NCBI RefSeq assembly: GCF_900188205.1
Contig: NZ_FZOH01000001.1
Span: forward strand, 778,359-842,358
Length of the DNA stretch: 64,000 nt
Direction of reading: 5' to 3'
DNA from: Geodermatophilus saharensis
Lineage (GTDB): Bacteria; Actinomycetota; Actinomycetes; Mycobacteriales; Geodermatophilaceae
The notes beneath the pieces were generated by a model. The model saw only the letters and a program-made list of their open reading frames with translations, had not been told where the DNA came from and did not search any database. The position numbers and the translations under genes were made by a program. Of this stretch, positions 7,574 to 14,988 are shown piece by piece. The first letter of the stretch is position 1. Each line of letters starts with the position of its first letter.

Positions 7574-9772
7574 ATGGCGGTGACCCTCGACACCGACCTG
7601 TCCCGCGTGCTGGGCGCCAAGACGGCGAAGGCGATGGCCGAGTCGCTGGACCTGCGCACCGTCCGCGACCTGCTGCGCCACTACCCGCGCCGCTACGCCC
7701 GCCGCGGGGAGATGACCCGCCTCGACGACCTGCAGGTCGGCGACCGCGTCACCGTGCTCGCGCAGGTGCGCCGGGTGACCAGCCGGAAGATGCGCAACCG
7801 GCCCGGCACGCTCACCGAGGTCACCGTCGGCGACGGCGCCGGGGAGATGCAGCTGGTCTTCTTCAACCGGAGGTTCGGCACGCTCGAGGAGGGCGCCTGG
7901 GGGCTGTTCGCCGGCACCGTCGGGGAGTACCGCAGGTCCAAGCAGTTCGCCCACCCCGACTTCCACCTCATCACCGGCGACGACGACGAGGACTGGGCCC
8001 GCGCGCTCATCCCGATCTACCCGGCGAGCAAGGACGTCTCCAGCTGGGTGATCCAGAAGTCGATCCGGCTGCTGCTCGACGCCTCCGGCGGCTTCGGCTT
8101 CGTCGAGGACCCCCTGCCGGAGGACCTGCGCCGCCGCCACGGCCTGCCCAGCCTGCCCGCCGCCCTCCTCGACGTGCACCGCCCGACCACGGCCGACGAC
8201 GTCGAGCACGCCCAGGAGCGGCTCAAGTGGGACGAGGCGCTCATCCTGCAGCTGGTGCTCGCCGCCCGCCGCCGCGCGGCGGCGCTGGAGCCGGGCACCG
8301 CCCGCCCGCGCCGCCCGGGCGGGCTGCTCGACGCCGTCGACGCCGCGCTGCCGTTCGCGCTCACCGACGGCCAGCGCGCGGTGGGGGAGGAGCTGGCCGC
8401 CGAGCTCTCCCGCGACCAGCCGATGCACCGCCTGCTGCAGGGCGAGGTCGGGTCGGGCAAGACGGTGGTGGCGCTGCGGGCGATGGCGCAGGTCGTCGAC
8501 GCCGGTGGGCAGGCCGCGCTGCTGGCGCCCACCGAGGTGCTCGCCGCGCAGCACGCCCGCAGCATCGCCGCCCTGCTCGGCCCGCTGGCCCGCGCCGGCG
8601 AGCTCGACGGCGACCCCGCCGGCACGAAGGTGGTGCTGCTCACCGGCTCGCTGAAGGCCGCCGCCCGCCGGGAGGCCCGGGCCGCGGTCGCCGACGGCAG
8701 CGCCGGCATCGTCGTCGGCACCCACGCGCTGCTGCAGCAGGGCGTCGACTTCGCCGACCTCGGCCTGGTCGTCGTCGACGAGCAGCACCGGTTCGGCGTC
8801 GAGCAGCGCGACGCGCTGCGGGCCAAGGGCGACCGGCCCCCGCACGTGCTGGTCATGACCGCCACGCCGATCCCGCGCACCGTCGCCATGACCGTCTACG
8901 GCGACCTGGAGACCTCCGTGCTGCGCCAGCTGCCCAGCGGCCGCGGCGGCGTGGCCAGCTCCGTGGTGCCGGTCAGCGACAAGCCCGCCTGGCTCGACCG
9001 GGCCTGGGAGCGGCTGCGCGAGGAGGTGGCCGCCGGGCGGCAGGCCTACGTCGTCTGTCCCCGGATCGGCGACGACGACACCGGTACCGCCGACACCGAC
9101 GCACCCGAGGGGGCCGACGGCGCCCCCGACGACACCGGTGGGGGGAAGGACGACCGGCGGCCCCCGCTGGCCGTCCTCGACGTCGCCGAGGCGCTGCACG
9201 AGGGCCCGCTGGCCGGCCTGCGGCTGGCGGTGCTGCACGGCCGCATGACGCCGGAGGCGAAGGAGGCGACCATGCGGGCCTTCGCCGCCCGCGAGGTCGA
9301 CGTCCTCGTCGCCACCACCGTGGTGGAGGTCGGCGTCGACGTGCCCAACGCCACGGTCATGGTCGTCATGGACGCCGACCGCTTCGGCGTCAGCCAGCTC
9401 CACCAGCTGCGCGGCCGGGTCGCCCGCGGGAAGCACCAGGGGCTCTGCCTGCTGGTCACCGAGGTCCGCGGGTCGACGTCGACCGGGCAGCGGCTGGCCT
9501 CGGTCGCCGCCACCTCCGACGGCTTCGAGCTCGCCCGGCTCGACCTCGAGACCCGACGCGAGGGCGACGTCCTCGGCGCGGCCCAGTCCGGCCGGCGCTC
9601 CAACCTGCGGCTGCTGTCCCTGCTGGAGGACGAGGAGCTCATCGCCGCCGCCCGCGCCGAGGCCACCGACCTGCTGGCCGGCGACCGCGGGCTCGCCGAC
9701 CACCCGGGGCTGGCCGCCGAGGTGGCCGCGCTGGCCACCGACGAGCGCGCGGAGTACCTCGAGAAGGCATGA
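7574..9772 (+). CDS. recG: ATP-dependent DNA helicase RecG
   Basis: RecG remodels stalled replication forks and Holliday junctions. The 732 residues contain an N-terminal wedge/OB domain (residues about 50-160, MTRLDDLQVGDRVTVLAQV) for branched DNA, then helicase motifs: GEVGSGKTV near 292, VVVDEQHRFG near 400, TATPIPRT near 430, and motif VI in QLRGRVARGK near 610. An acidic, threonine/glycine-rich insertion at about residues 495-530 (DDDTGTADTDAPEGADG) sits between helicase lobes and is absent from enterobacterial RecG. Start: ATG at 7574, immediately after the FakA-like stop. Copy B of the dispersed hairpin begins 5 bases after the stop. Confidence 0.95.
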   Translation: MAVTLDTDLSRVLGAKTAKAMAESLDLRTVRDLLRHYPRRYARRGEMTRLDDLQVGDRVTVLAQVRRVTSRKMRNRPGTLTEVTVGDGAGEMQLVFFNRRFGTLEEGAWGLFAGTVGEYRRSKQFAHPDFHLITGDDDEDWARALIPIYPASKDVSSWVIQKSIRLLLDASGGFGFVEDPLPEDLRRRHGLPSLPAALLDVHRPTTADDVEHAQERLKWDEALILQLVLAARRRAAALEPGTARPRRPGGLLDAVDAALPFALTDGQRAVGEELAAELSRDQPMHRLLQGEVGSGKTVVALRAMAQVVDAGGQAALLAPTEVLAAQHARSIAALLGPLARAGELDGDPAGTKVVLLTGSLKAAARREARAAVADGSAGIVVGTHALLQQGVDFADLGLVVVDEQHRFGVEQRDALRAKGDRPPHVLVMTATPIPRTVAMTVYGDLETSVLRQLPSGRGGVASSVVPVSDKPAWLDRAWERLREEVAAGRQAYVVCPRIGDDDTGTADTDAPEGADGAPDDTGGGKDDRRPPLAVLDVAEALHEGPLAGLRLAVLHGRMTPEAKEATMRAFAAREVDVLVATTVVEVGVDVPNATVMVVMDADRFGVSQLHQLRGRVARGKHQGLCLLVTEVRGSTSTGQRLASVAATSDGFELARLDLETRREGDVLGAAQSGRRSNLRLLSLLEDEELIAAARAEATDLLAGDRGLADHPGLAAEVAALATDERAEYLEKA

Positions 9773-9776
9773 GCAA

Positions 9777-9830
9777 GGACCGCCTGCCCCCCACCGCTCG
9801 CACGCTCGCGGCGGGACCCTGCAGGGGGCC
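9777..9830 (+). repeat. Dispersed 3' hairpin element, copy B
   Basis: Begins 5 bases after the recG stop. Outer arms CCGCCTGC and GCAGGGGG pair with one mismatch. The inner part CCACCGC-TCGCACGCTC-GCGGCGG matches copies D and E. This copy is followed by GCCGTCGACGTCC instead of the full GTTCCAGCACG tag, so its 3' end is degenerate. rsmD begins 21 bases later, so if it terminates, rsmD needs its own promoter. Confidence 0.7.
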
Positions 9831-9851
9831 GTCGACGTCCGGAACCGGGCA

Positions 9852-10406
9852 GTGACCAGGCTCATCGCCGGTGCCGCGGGGGGACGGCGGCTGAGGGTGC
9901 CGCCCAGCGGCGTGCGACCCACCGGCGACCGGGCCCGGGAGGGGCTGTTCAACACCCTGGGCACGCTGCTCGACCTCGACGGCGCCACCGTGCTCGACCT
10001 CTACGCCGGCTCCGGCGCGCTCGGCCTCGAGGCGCTCTCCCGCGGGGCGGGGCAGGTGGTGCTCGTCGAGAACGGCCCGCGGGTGCTGCCGGTGCTGCGC
10101 GCCAACGTCGCCGCCGTCGGCCTGCCCGGCGCGCGGGTGGTGGCCGCGTCGGTGCCCACCGTGGTCGCCGGCCCGCCGCCGGCCCGCTTCGACCTCGTGC
10201 TCGCCGACCCGCCCTACGCCGTCCCCGCGGAGACGGTGCGCGGCGTGCTCGCCGCGCTGGTCACGGGGGAGTGGCTCGCGCCGGGGGCGGTCGTCGCCGT
10301 CGAGCGGTCCGCCCGCGAGGAGCCGTGGGAGTGGCCGACACCCCTCGCCGGTGTCCGCGAGCGCCGCTACGGGGAGGCCCTGCTCCGGTACGGTCGCGTC
10401 CCGTGA
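9852..10406 (+). CDS. rsmD: 16S rRNA (guanine(966)-N(2))-methyltransferase
   Basis: S-adenosylmethionine-dependent enzyme that methylates G966 of 16S rRNA. The 184 residues carry the family N-terminus RLIAGAAGGRRL and RPTGDRAREGLFN, the SAM loop DLYAGSGALGLEALSRGA at about 52-69, and the catalytic LADPPY near 117-122, an NPPY-type motif for exocyclic amine methylation. The GTG at 9852 is the first usable start after the hairpin element. The stop overlaps the GTG of coaD by GTGA, the usual rsmD-coaD coupling. Confidence 0.93.
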   Translation: MTRLIAGAAGGRRLRVPPSGVRPTGDRAREGLFNTLGTLLDLDGATVLDLYAGSGALGLEALSRGAGQVVLVENGPRVLPVLRANVAAVGLPGARVVAASVPTVVAGPPPARFDLVLADPPYAVPAETVRGVLAALVTGEWLAPGAVVAVERSAREEPWEWPTPLAGVRERRYGEALLRYGRVP

Positions 10407-10882
10407 GGCGTGCGGTCTGTCCCGGGTCGTTCGACCCGGTCACCAACGGGCACGTCGATGTCATCACCCGGGTCGCCGCGCTGTACGACGAGCTCGTGGT
10501 CGCCGTCCTGGTCAACCCCGGCAAGGCCGGGCTGTTCACCGTCGACGAGCGCATGGAGCTGCTGCGCGAGGCCGTCGCCGAGCTGCCCAACGTCGTCGTC
10601 GACAGCTTCAGCGGCCTGCTCGTCGACTACTGCCGCAGCCACGACATCCCCGTGGTGGTCAAGGGTCTGCGCGCCGTCGGCGACTTCGAGTACGAGCTGC
10701 AGATGGCCCAGATGAACCGCGAGCTGGCCGGCGTCGAGACGCTGTTCGTGCCCACCGCCCCGCAGGTCGGGCACCTGTCCTCCAGCCTGGTCAAGCAGAT
10801 CGCCACCTTCGGCGGCGACGTGTCCCGGCTGGTGCCCGAGGGCGTCCTCGACCGGCTGCTGGCCAAGCGGGAGGCGTCGTGA
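10403..10882 (+). CDS. coaD: Phosphopantetheine adenylyltransferase
   Basis: CoaD adenylylates 4'-phosphopantetheine to dephospho-CoA, the penultimate step of coenzyme A synthesis. It is a hexameric cytoplasmic enzyme. The 159 residues match the family length. Visible motifs are PGSFDPVTNGH at residues 7-17 (T/HxGH nucleotidyltransferase signature), VVKGLRAVGDFEYELQMAQMN near 87-107 and the C-terminal SSSLVKQIA near 128. The start GTG at 10403 overlaps the rsmD stop. The next gene follows after 73 bases. Confidence 0.95.
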   Translation: MRRAVCPGSFDPVTNGHVDVITRVAALYDELVVAVLVNPGKAGLFTVDERMELLREAVAELPNVVVDSFSGLLVDYCRSHDIPVVVKGLRAVGDFEYELQMAQMNRELAGVETLFVPTAPQVGHLSSSLVKQIATFGGDVSRLVPEGVLDRLLAKREAS

Positions 10883-10955
10883 CCGGGCTCGCGAGGTCAC
10901 CGATGGGTGGAGCACCGCCGGGCACGGGGTCGACGAGCGCCAGCGAGGAGCCCCT

Positions 10956-11645
10956 GTGACCGAGGTCGTGTACCGGCTCTACGAGACCGTCGACGAGCTC
11001 AGCCGGGTCATCGAGAACGCCCGCAGCGTGCCCATGTCGGGCTCCTGCATGGTGCCGCGCGACCAGCTGCTCGACCTGCTCGACGACCTGCGGGAGAACC
11101 TCCCCGACGAGGTGCACGCCGCCGGGGCGATCGTCGAGCAGCGCACCGAGATCCTCGAGCAGGCCCAGGCCGAGGCCGAGCAGCTCACCGGCCGCACCCG
11201 CGAGGACGCCGACCGGCTGGTCGCCGCCGCCCGCCGGCAGCGCGAGGAGATCCTCGGCACCGCCCGCCGCCAGCGCGACGAGGTGCTGGCCCGCGCGCAG
11301 GCCGAGGCCGAGGCCCTGCTCGCCCAGGCCGAGGCGGAGGCCGACCGGCTGCTCGCCGAGGCCGAGGCCCACCGCGAGGCGGTGCTGGCCGACGCGCGGG
11401 CGCAGCAGGCGGAGATGCTCGCCGCCGCGCAGGCCGAGCACGAACGGCTGGTCACCGAGACCGAGGTCTACCGCGGCGCGGTCGTGCGCTCCGACGAGCT
11501 GGGCGCGCAGACCGTCGCCGAGGTCAACCGGATGCGCGCAGAGGTCGACGAGTACGTCGACACCCGGCTGGCCGACTTCGGCAGCACGCTCGAGCGGATG
11601 CTGCGCTCGGTGGAGAAGGCCCGCGAGACCCTGCGCGAACCCTGA
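10956..11645 (+). CDS. sepIVA: SepIVA-like DivIVA-domain coiled-coil septation protein
   Basis: A 229-residue protein like mycobacterial SepIVA (Rv2927c), a septum and cell-envelope-growth factor. Residues 1-60 (YRLYETVDELSRVIENARSV and a PRDQLLDLLDDLRENLP segment) resemble the SepIVA N-terminus. Residues 60-190 are one long coiled coil built of alanine/glutamate/arginine heptads with repeats of AEAE-AD-LLAEA type. The last 40 residues form a second helix (VNRMRAEVDEYVDTRLADF) as in DivIVA proteins. GAGGAG precedes the GTG at 10956. In mycobacteria the gene also lies beside DUF177 and rnc, which supports the assignment. Confidence 0.8.
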   Translation: MTEVVYRLYETVDELSRVIENARSVPMSGSCMVPRDQLLDLLDDLRENLPDEVHAAGAIVEQRTEILEQAQAEAEQLTGRTREDADRLVAAARRQREEILGTARRQRDEVLARAQAEAEALLAQAEAEADRLLAEAEAHREAVLADARAQQAEMLAAAQAEHERLVTETEVYRGAVVRSDELGAQTVAEVNRMRAEVDEYVDTRLADFGSTLERMLRSVEKARETLREP

Positions 11646-11694
11646 CCGCCGGTCCCGCCCGCCATCGCACCGTCGGCCGTCGCGCGGGATCGGG

Positions 11695-11700
11695 TAGTCT
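11695..11700 (+). promoter_or_regulatory. Candidate -10 hexamer for the DUF177-rpmF-rnc operon
   Basis: TAGTCT follows GGG about 71 bases before the DUF177 start, at the end of a 125-base intergenic gap. No convincing -35 is visible. Confidence 0.3.
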
Positions 11701-11771
11701 CGGATGCTGGTCCGACCGCCGGTGCCGTCCCCGGCCGGGCTCCACCCACTCCCACGACCGCGAGTACCGAC

Positions 11772-12395
11772 ATGCCTGCCGCACGATCCGATCGCCCGGG
11801 CGCCGCGTCCACCGAGACCCGGCGCCCTGCCGCCAACCCCTGGGCCGTGGAGCTGCGCGAGCTCGGCCGTCGCGCCGGCTCGATGCAGGAGCTCGACCGC
11901 ACGGTCCCCGCGCCCGCCGGCTGGAAGCTCGAGCTCGTCGGCGTGCCCGAGGGCGCCCCCGTGCACCTGCGGCTGCGGCTGGAGTCGGTGATGGAGGGCG
12001 TGCTCGTCTCCGGCGACGTCGAGGTCCCGGTGGAGGGCCAGTGCGCCCGCTGCCTGGACCCGTTCGCCGACACCCTCGAGCTCGACGTCCAGGAGCTCTA
12101 CGCCTACCCGGGCAGCACCACCGAGGCCACCAGCGAGGAGGACGAGGTCCGCCTCGTCGAGGGTGAGCGCATCGACCTCGAGCCGATGGTCCGCGACACC
12201 GTCGTGCTCGCCCTCCCGCTCTCGCCCACCTGCACCGAGGACTGCGCCGGCCTGTGCTCCGGCTGCGGGCAGCGCCTCGACGACCTGCCGGCCGACCACT
12301 CCCACGAGCTGGTCGACCCCCGCTGGGCCGGCCTCGCCGGCCGTTTCACCACCGGAGCGGTCGACGACCGTCCGGGCGACCCTGAGGAGAACTGA
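11772..12395 (+). CDS. DUF177 (YceD) family protein
   Basis: YceD-family protein of 207 residues, regularly encoded directly before rpmF. In plants and bacteria the family is linked to 23S rRNA processing or maturation; the precise role here is inferred. Features: a polar N-terminus, the motif [17 protein letters not shown] near residue 22, a CARCLDPF cysteine pair near residue 96 and a second pair CSGCGQ near 163, which together with CTEDC form a likely zinc site. The last residues [10 protein letters not shown] are acidic. rpmF starts only 2 bases after the stop. Confidence 0.85.
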   Translation: MPAARSDRPGAASTETRRPAANPWAVELRELGRRAGSMQELDRTVPAPAGWKLELVGVPEGAPVHLRLRLESVMEGVLVSGDVEVPVEGQCARCLDPFADTLELDVQELYAYPGSTTEATSEEDEVRLVEGERIDLEPMVRDTVVLALPLSPTCTEDCAGLCSGCGQRLDDLPADHSHELVDPRWAGLAGRFTTGAVDDRPGDPEEN

Positions 12396-12397
12396 CC

Positions 12398-12577
12398 GTG
12401 GCCGTCCCGAAGCGGAAGATGTCCCGCGCCAACACCCGCGCCCGCCGGTCGCAGTGGAAGGCGAGCGCCCCCACGCTCGCCCCCTGCCCCAACCGCGCCT
12501 GCGGCCAGCTCAAGCCGCCGCACCAGGCCTGCCCGAACTGCGGCCAGCACGCCGGCCGCCAGGTCCTCTCCGTCTGA
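12398..12577 (+). CDS. rpmF: 50S ribosomal protein L32
   Basis: Small large-subunit ribosomal protein of 59 residues, from the GTG at 12398 (with GAGGAG 8 bases upstream). It begins [17 protein letters not shown], diagnostic for L32, followed by a tryptophan-lysine segment. Four cysteines (C30, C35, C45, C48, in CPNRAC and CPNC) make the zinc-binding form. Its place between DUF177 and rnc is standard in actinomycetes. Confidence 0.95.
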   Translation: MAVPKRKMSRANTRARRSQWKASAPTLAPCPNRACGQLKPPHQACPNCGQHAGRQVLSV

Positions 12578-12588
12578 CCCGGCCGGAC

Positions 12589-13368
12589 GTGGGCAGCGCC
12601 GCCCGTACCCCGGTCGTCCCCGTGGGCGACTCACCGGGAGGACAGGCTCACGCCGACCGCGCGGCCGCCTGGCTGCTCGACGCCCTCGGTGTCGAGCTGC
12701 CGGGCGGCCTGCTGCCGTTGGCGCTGACCCACCGCTCGTACGCCTACGAGAACGGCGGTCTGCCCACCAACGAGCGGCTGGAGTTCCTCGGCGACGCCGT
12801 CCTCGGCCTGGTGGTCACCGACGAGCTCTACCGCAGCCAGCCCGACCTGCCCGAGGGCAGGCTGGCCAAGCTGCGCGCCTCGGTGGTGAACATGAACTCG
12901 CTGGCCGGCGTCGCGCGCCGGCTGGGCGCCGGCGGGCTGGGCCCGCACCTGCTGCTCGGCCGCGGCGAGGAGACCACCGGCGGCCGGGAGAAGGACTCGA
13001 TCCTCGCCGACGCCCTCGAGGCGCTCATCGGGGCGGTGCACCTGGGCCTCGGGCTCGAGGTCGCCGGCGCGATCGTGCACCGGCTGTTCGACCCGCTGCT
13101 GGTCGTGGCCGCCACGCGCGGGGCCGGGCTGGACTGGAAGACCAGCCTGCAGGAGCTCGGCGCCGCCCGCGGCCTGGGCGCCCCCGTCTACGACGTCACC
13201 GACGAGGGCCCGCCGCACGCCAAGACCTTCACCGCGGCGGTGTCGCTGGCCGGTGTCGTCCGCGGGAGCGGCACCGGCCGCACCAAGAAGGCCGCCGAGC
13301 AGGAGGCCGCCGAGGCCGCCTGGCAGGCGATCTCGGCCGAGGAGCCGAGCGCCCCGGCCGGGGAGTAG
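12589..13368 (+). CDS. rnc: Ribonuclease III
   Basis: Double-strand-specific endoribonuclease that processes rRNA precursors and structured mRNAs. The 259 residues show the nuclease signature [16 protein letters not shown] near residues 61-76 with the metal ligands glutamate and aspartate, and the second acidic cluster [14 protein letters not shown] near 136. A double-stranded-RNA-binding domain covers about 175-245 ([20 protein letters not shown] and [16 protein letters not shown]). The GTG at 12589 is 11 bases after the rpmF stop. An in-frame GTG at 12622 is an alternative; neither has a strong ribosome binding site. Confidence 0.94.
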   Translation: MGSAARTPVVPVGDSPGGQAHADRAAAWLLDALGVELPGGLLPLALTHRSYAYENGGLPTNERLEFLGDAVLGLVVTDELYRSQPDLPEGRLAKLRASVVNMNSLAGVARRLGAGGLGPHLLLGRGEETTGGREKDSILADALEALIGAVHLGLGLEVAGAIVHRLFDPLLVVAATRGAGLDWKTSLQELGAARGLGAPVYDVTDEGPPHAKTFTAAVSLAGVVRGSGTGRTKKAAEQEAAEAAWQAISAEEPSAPAGE

Positions 13369-13372
13369 CGCC

Positions 13373-14275
13373 GTGCCCGAGCTGCCCGAGGTCGAGGTGG
13401 TGCGGCGCGGCCTGGAGCGCTGGGTCGCCGGACGCACCGTGGCCGCCGTCGAGGTGCACCACCCGCGCGCGGTCCGCCGGCACCTCGAGGGCGCCGAGCA
13501 CTTCGTCGAGGCGCTGACCGGCCGCACCTTCGCCGCCGCGCACCGCCGCGGCAAGTACCTGTGGCTGCCGCTCACCGAGCCCGACGGCGCCCCGTCCGGG
13601 CGCGCGATGGTGGCCCACCTGGGCATGAGCGGCCAGCTGCTCGTCGAGAAGCGCACGCAGCCCGACGAGACCCACCTGCGCGCCCGGTTCACCTTCACCG
13701 ACGGCGGCCGCGAGCTGCGCTTCGTCGACCAGCGCACGTTCGGCGGGCTGGCTGTGGAGGAGTGCGCCGGGGGCGGTGGGGCGGGTGAGGACACGGCCGA
13801 GCGGATCCCGCAGCGGCTCGCGCACATCGCGATCGACCCGCTGGACCCCTCCTTCGACGAGGCCGGGTTCAGCGCCGCGCTGCGCCGGCGGCGCACCGAG
13901 GTCAAGCGCGCGCTGCTCGACCAGACGCTGATCGGCGGCGTCGGCAACATCTACGCCGACGAGTCGCTGTGGCGCGCGAAGCTGCACGGCACGCGGCCCA
14001 CCGACCGGCTCACCCGCGCCCAGGTCGCCGACCTGCTCGACGGCGTGCGCAGCGTGCTCGGCGAGGCTCTCGCGCAGGGCGGCACCTCCTTCGACTCCCT
14101 CTACGTCGACGTCAACGGCCAGAGCGGCTACTTCTCGCGCTTCCTCGCCGTCTACGGGCAGGTCGACCGCCCCTGCCCGCGCTGCGGGACGCCGATCGTG
14201 CGCGAGTCCTTCATGAACCGCTCGAGCTACAGCTGCCCGACCTGCCAGCCCCGGCCCCGGACGGGACGCACGTGA
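13373..14275 (+). CDS. mutM: Formamidopyrimidine-DNA glycosylase
   Basis: Base-excision repair enzyme that removes 8-oxoguanine and formamidopyrimidines and then nicks the DNA by beta/delta elimination. The mature N-terminus PELPEVE gives the catalytic proline-2 and glutamate-3. Lysine-61 (in RRGKYLWL) contacts DNA, and HLGMSGQLL near 82 is typical. A helix-two-turn-helix ([15 protein letters not shown] near 202) and a C-terminal zinc finger (CPRCGTP ... CPTC, about 265-290) complete the 300-residue protein. The start GTG at 13373 is 4 bases after the rnc stop. The stop overlaps the acylphosphatase GTG. Confidence 0.95.
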   Translation: MPELPEVEVVRRGLERWVAGRTVAAVEVHHPRAVRRHLEGAEHFVEALTGRTFAAAHRRGKYLWLPLTEPDGAPSGRAMVAHLGMSGQLLVEKRTQPDETHLRARFTFTDGGRELRFVDQRTFGGLAVEECAGGGGAGEDTAERIPQRLAHIAIDPLDPSFDEAGFSAALRRRRTEVKRALLDQTLIGGVGNIYADESLWRAKLHGTRPTDRLTRAQVADLLDGVRSVLGEALAQGGTSFDSLYVDVNGQSGYFSRFLAVYGQVDRPCPRCGTPIVRESFMNRSSYSCPTCQPRPRTGRT

Positions 14276-14544
14276 GCGCGATCCGGGTGCACGCGCTGGT
14301 GGCCGGTCACGTGCAGGGGGTGGGCTACCGCTGGTTCGTCCGCGGCCTCGCCGACTCCGCGGGGCTGTCGGGGTGGGCGCGCAACCTGCCCGACGGCCGC
14401 GTCGAGGTCGAGCTGGAGGGACCGGCCGACACCGTGCGGGCGGTCGTCGCCGCGCTCGACGGGCCGCGCGCCCCCGGAGCGGTGACCGCCGTGGTCCACG
14501 AGGAACGTGCGGTGCAGGGGGGATCGGGCTTCACGACGGCGTGA
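14272..14544 (+). CDS. Acylphosphatase
   Basis: Small enzyme (90 residues) that hydrolyses acyl phosphates. The active-site loop [14 protein letters not shown] at about residues 11-24 contains the phosphate-binding arginine, and [13 protein letters not shown] near 34-46 carries the catalytic asparagine. Length is exactly that of the family. It overlaps mutM by GTGA and therefore completes the rnc-mutM translational unit that often leads into smc in actinomycetes. Confidence 0.92.
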   Translation: MSAIRVHALVAGHVQGVGYRWFVRGLADSAGLSGWARNLPDGRVEVELEGPADTVRAVVAALDGPRAPGAVTAVVHEERAVQGGSGFTTA

Positions 14545-14695
14545 CGAAGACGACATCCCGCCGACACATCCGGCGTCGAGTGTGGCCGTTGACCTGCCTC
14601 TCCGGGGGTGTCACCCTGGGGGTACCGAGCCCGCGCCGACCGACTCTCCGGGGCGGCGGGCACCCCCTCTCGCTGTCGGAAAGGCCGTTTCCGCC

Positions 14696-14899
14696 ATGGC
14701 CAAGGCCCTCTTCGGTTCTGTCGTATCCCCCGCGGAGCTCCGCGTCCTCGACGAGAACGCGGTCCTGCGCGCCAAGGTGCGCCGTCTGGAGCAGGAGCTG
14801 ACCGAACTGCGCGCCCAGCGGGACGCCGCCCGTGACGCCGTCATCGCCTCCGAGCTGCTGAGCCTGGCCGGCGACAACGCCCAGCCGGCCCTCGCCTAG
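14696..14899 (+). CDS. Short coiled-coil protein of unknown function upstream of smc
   Basis: A 67-residue protein beginning MAKALFGSVVSPAELRVLDE, followed by one leucine/arginine/glutamate heptad coiled coil (AVLRAKVRRLEQELTELRAQ, residues about 22-41) and an alanine-rich tail. I recall similar short actinobacterial proteins that start MAKAL-G and consist of one coiled coil, but I know no function. The position, after acylphosphatase and before smc, and the self-association motif suggest a structural or partner role, which is an inference. A 151-base gap separates it from acylphosphatase, with a possible TTGACC -35 at 14590. Copy C of the dispersed hairpin follows its stop. Confidence 0.7.
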   Translation: MAKALFGSVVSPAELRVLDENAVLRAKVRRLEQELTELRAQRDAARDAVIASELLSLAGDNAQPALA

Positions 14900-14904
14900 T
14901 CGAA

Positions 14905-14959
14905 GGACCTCGCTGCCCCCACCACTCGCACGCTCGTGGTGGGCCCCTGCAGCGAGGCC
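14905..14959 (+). repeat. Dispersed 3' hairpin element, copy C
   Basis: Begins 6 bases after the preceding stop. Outer arms CCTCGCTGC (14908-14916) and GCAGCGAGG (14949-14957) pair perfectly. Inner arms CCACCAC and GTGGTGG also pair perfectly around the conserved loop TCGCACGCTC (14926-14935). In copy D the inner arms are CCACCGC/GCGGCGG and the outer arms CCTCCCTGC/GCAGGGAGG, so paired positions changed together. Confidence 0.75.
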
Positions 14960-14988
14960 GCCCGCTGGGCCCGTCGCCTGATCTCCCC

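Noticed and set aside
7280-9988. A minus-strand open frame of about 900 codons opposite recG
   Set aside because: High G+C makes antisense frames open; the translation has no domain and lies wholly opposite recG and its neighbours.
10883-10955. Possible small gene between coaD and the SepIVA-like gene
   Set aside because: Too short, and the frame has no family resemblance or ribosome binding site.
14590-14640. TTGACC promoter before the small coiled-coil gene
   Set aside because: The -35-like hexamer is present but no -10 lies at suitable spacing; kept only as a remark in the gene entry.
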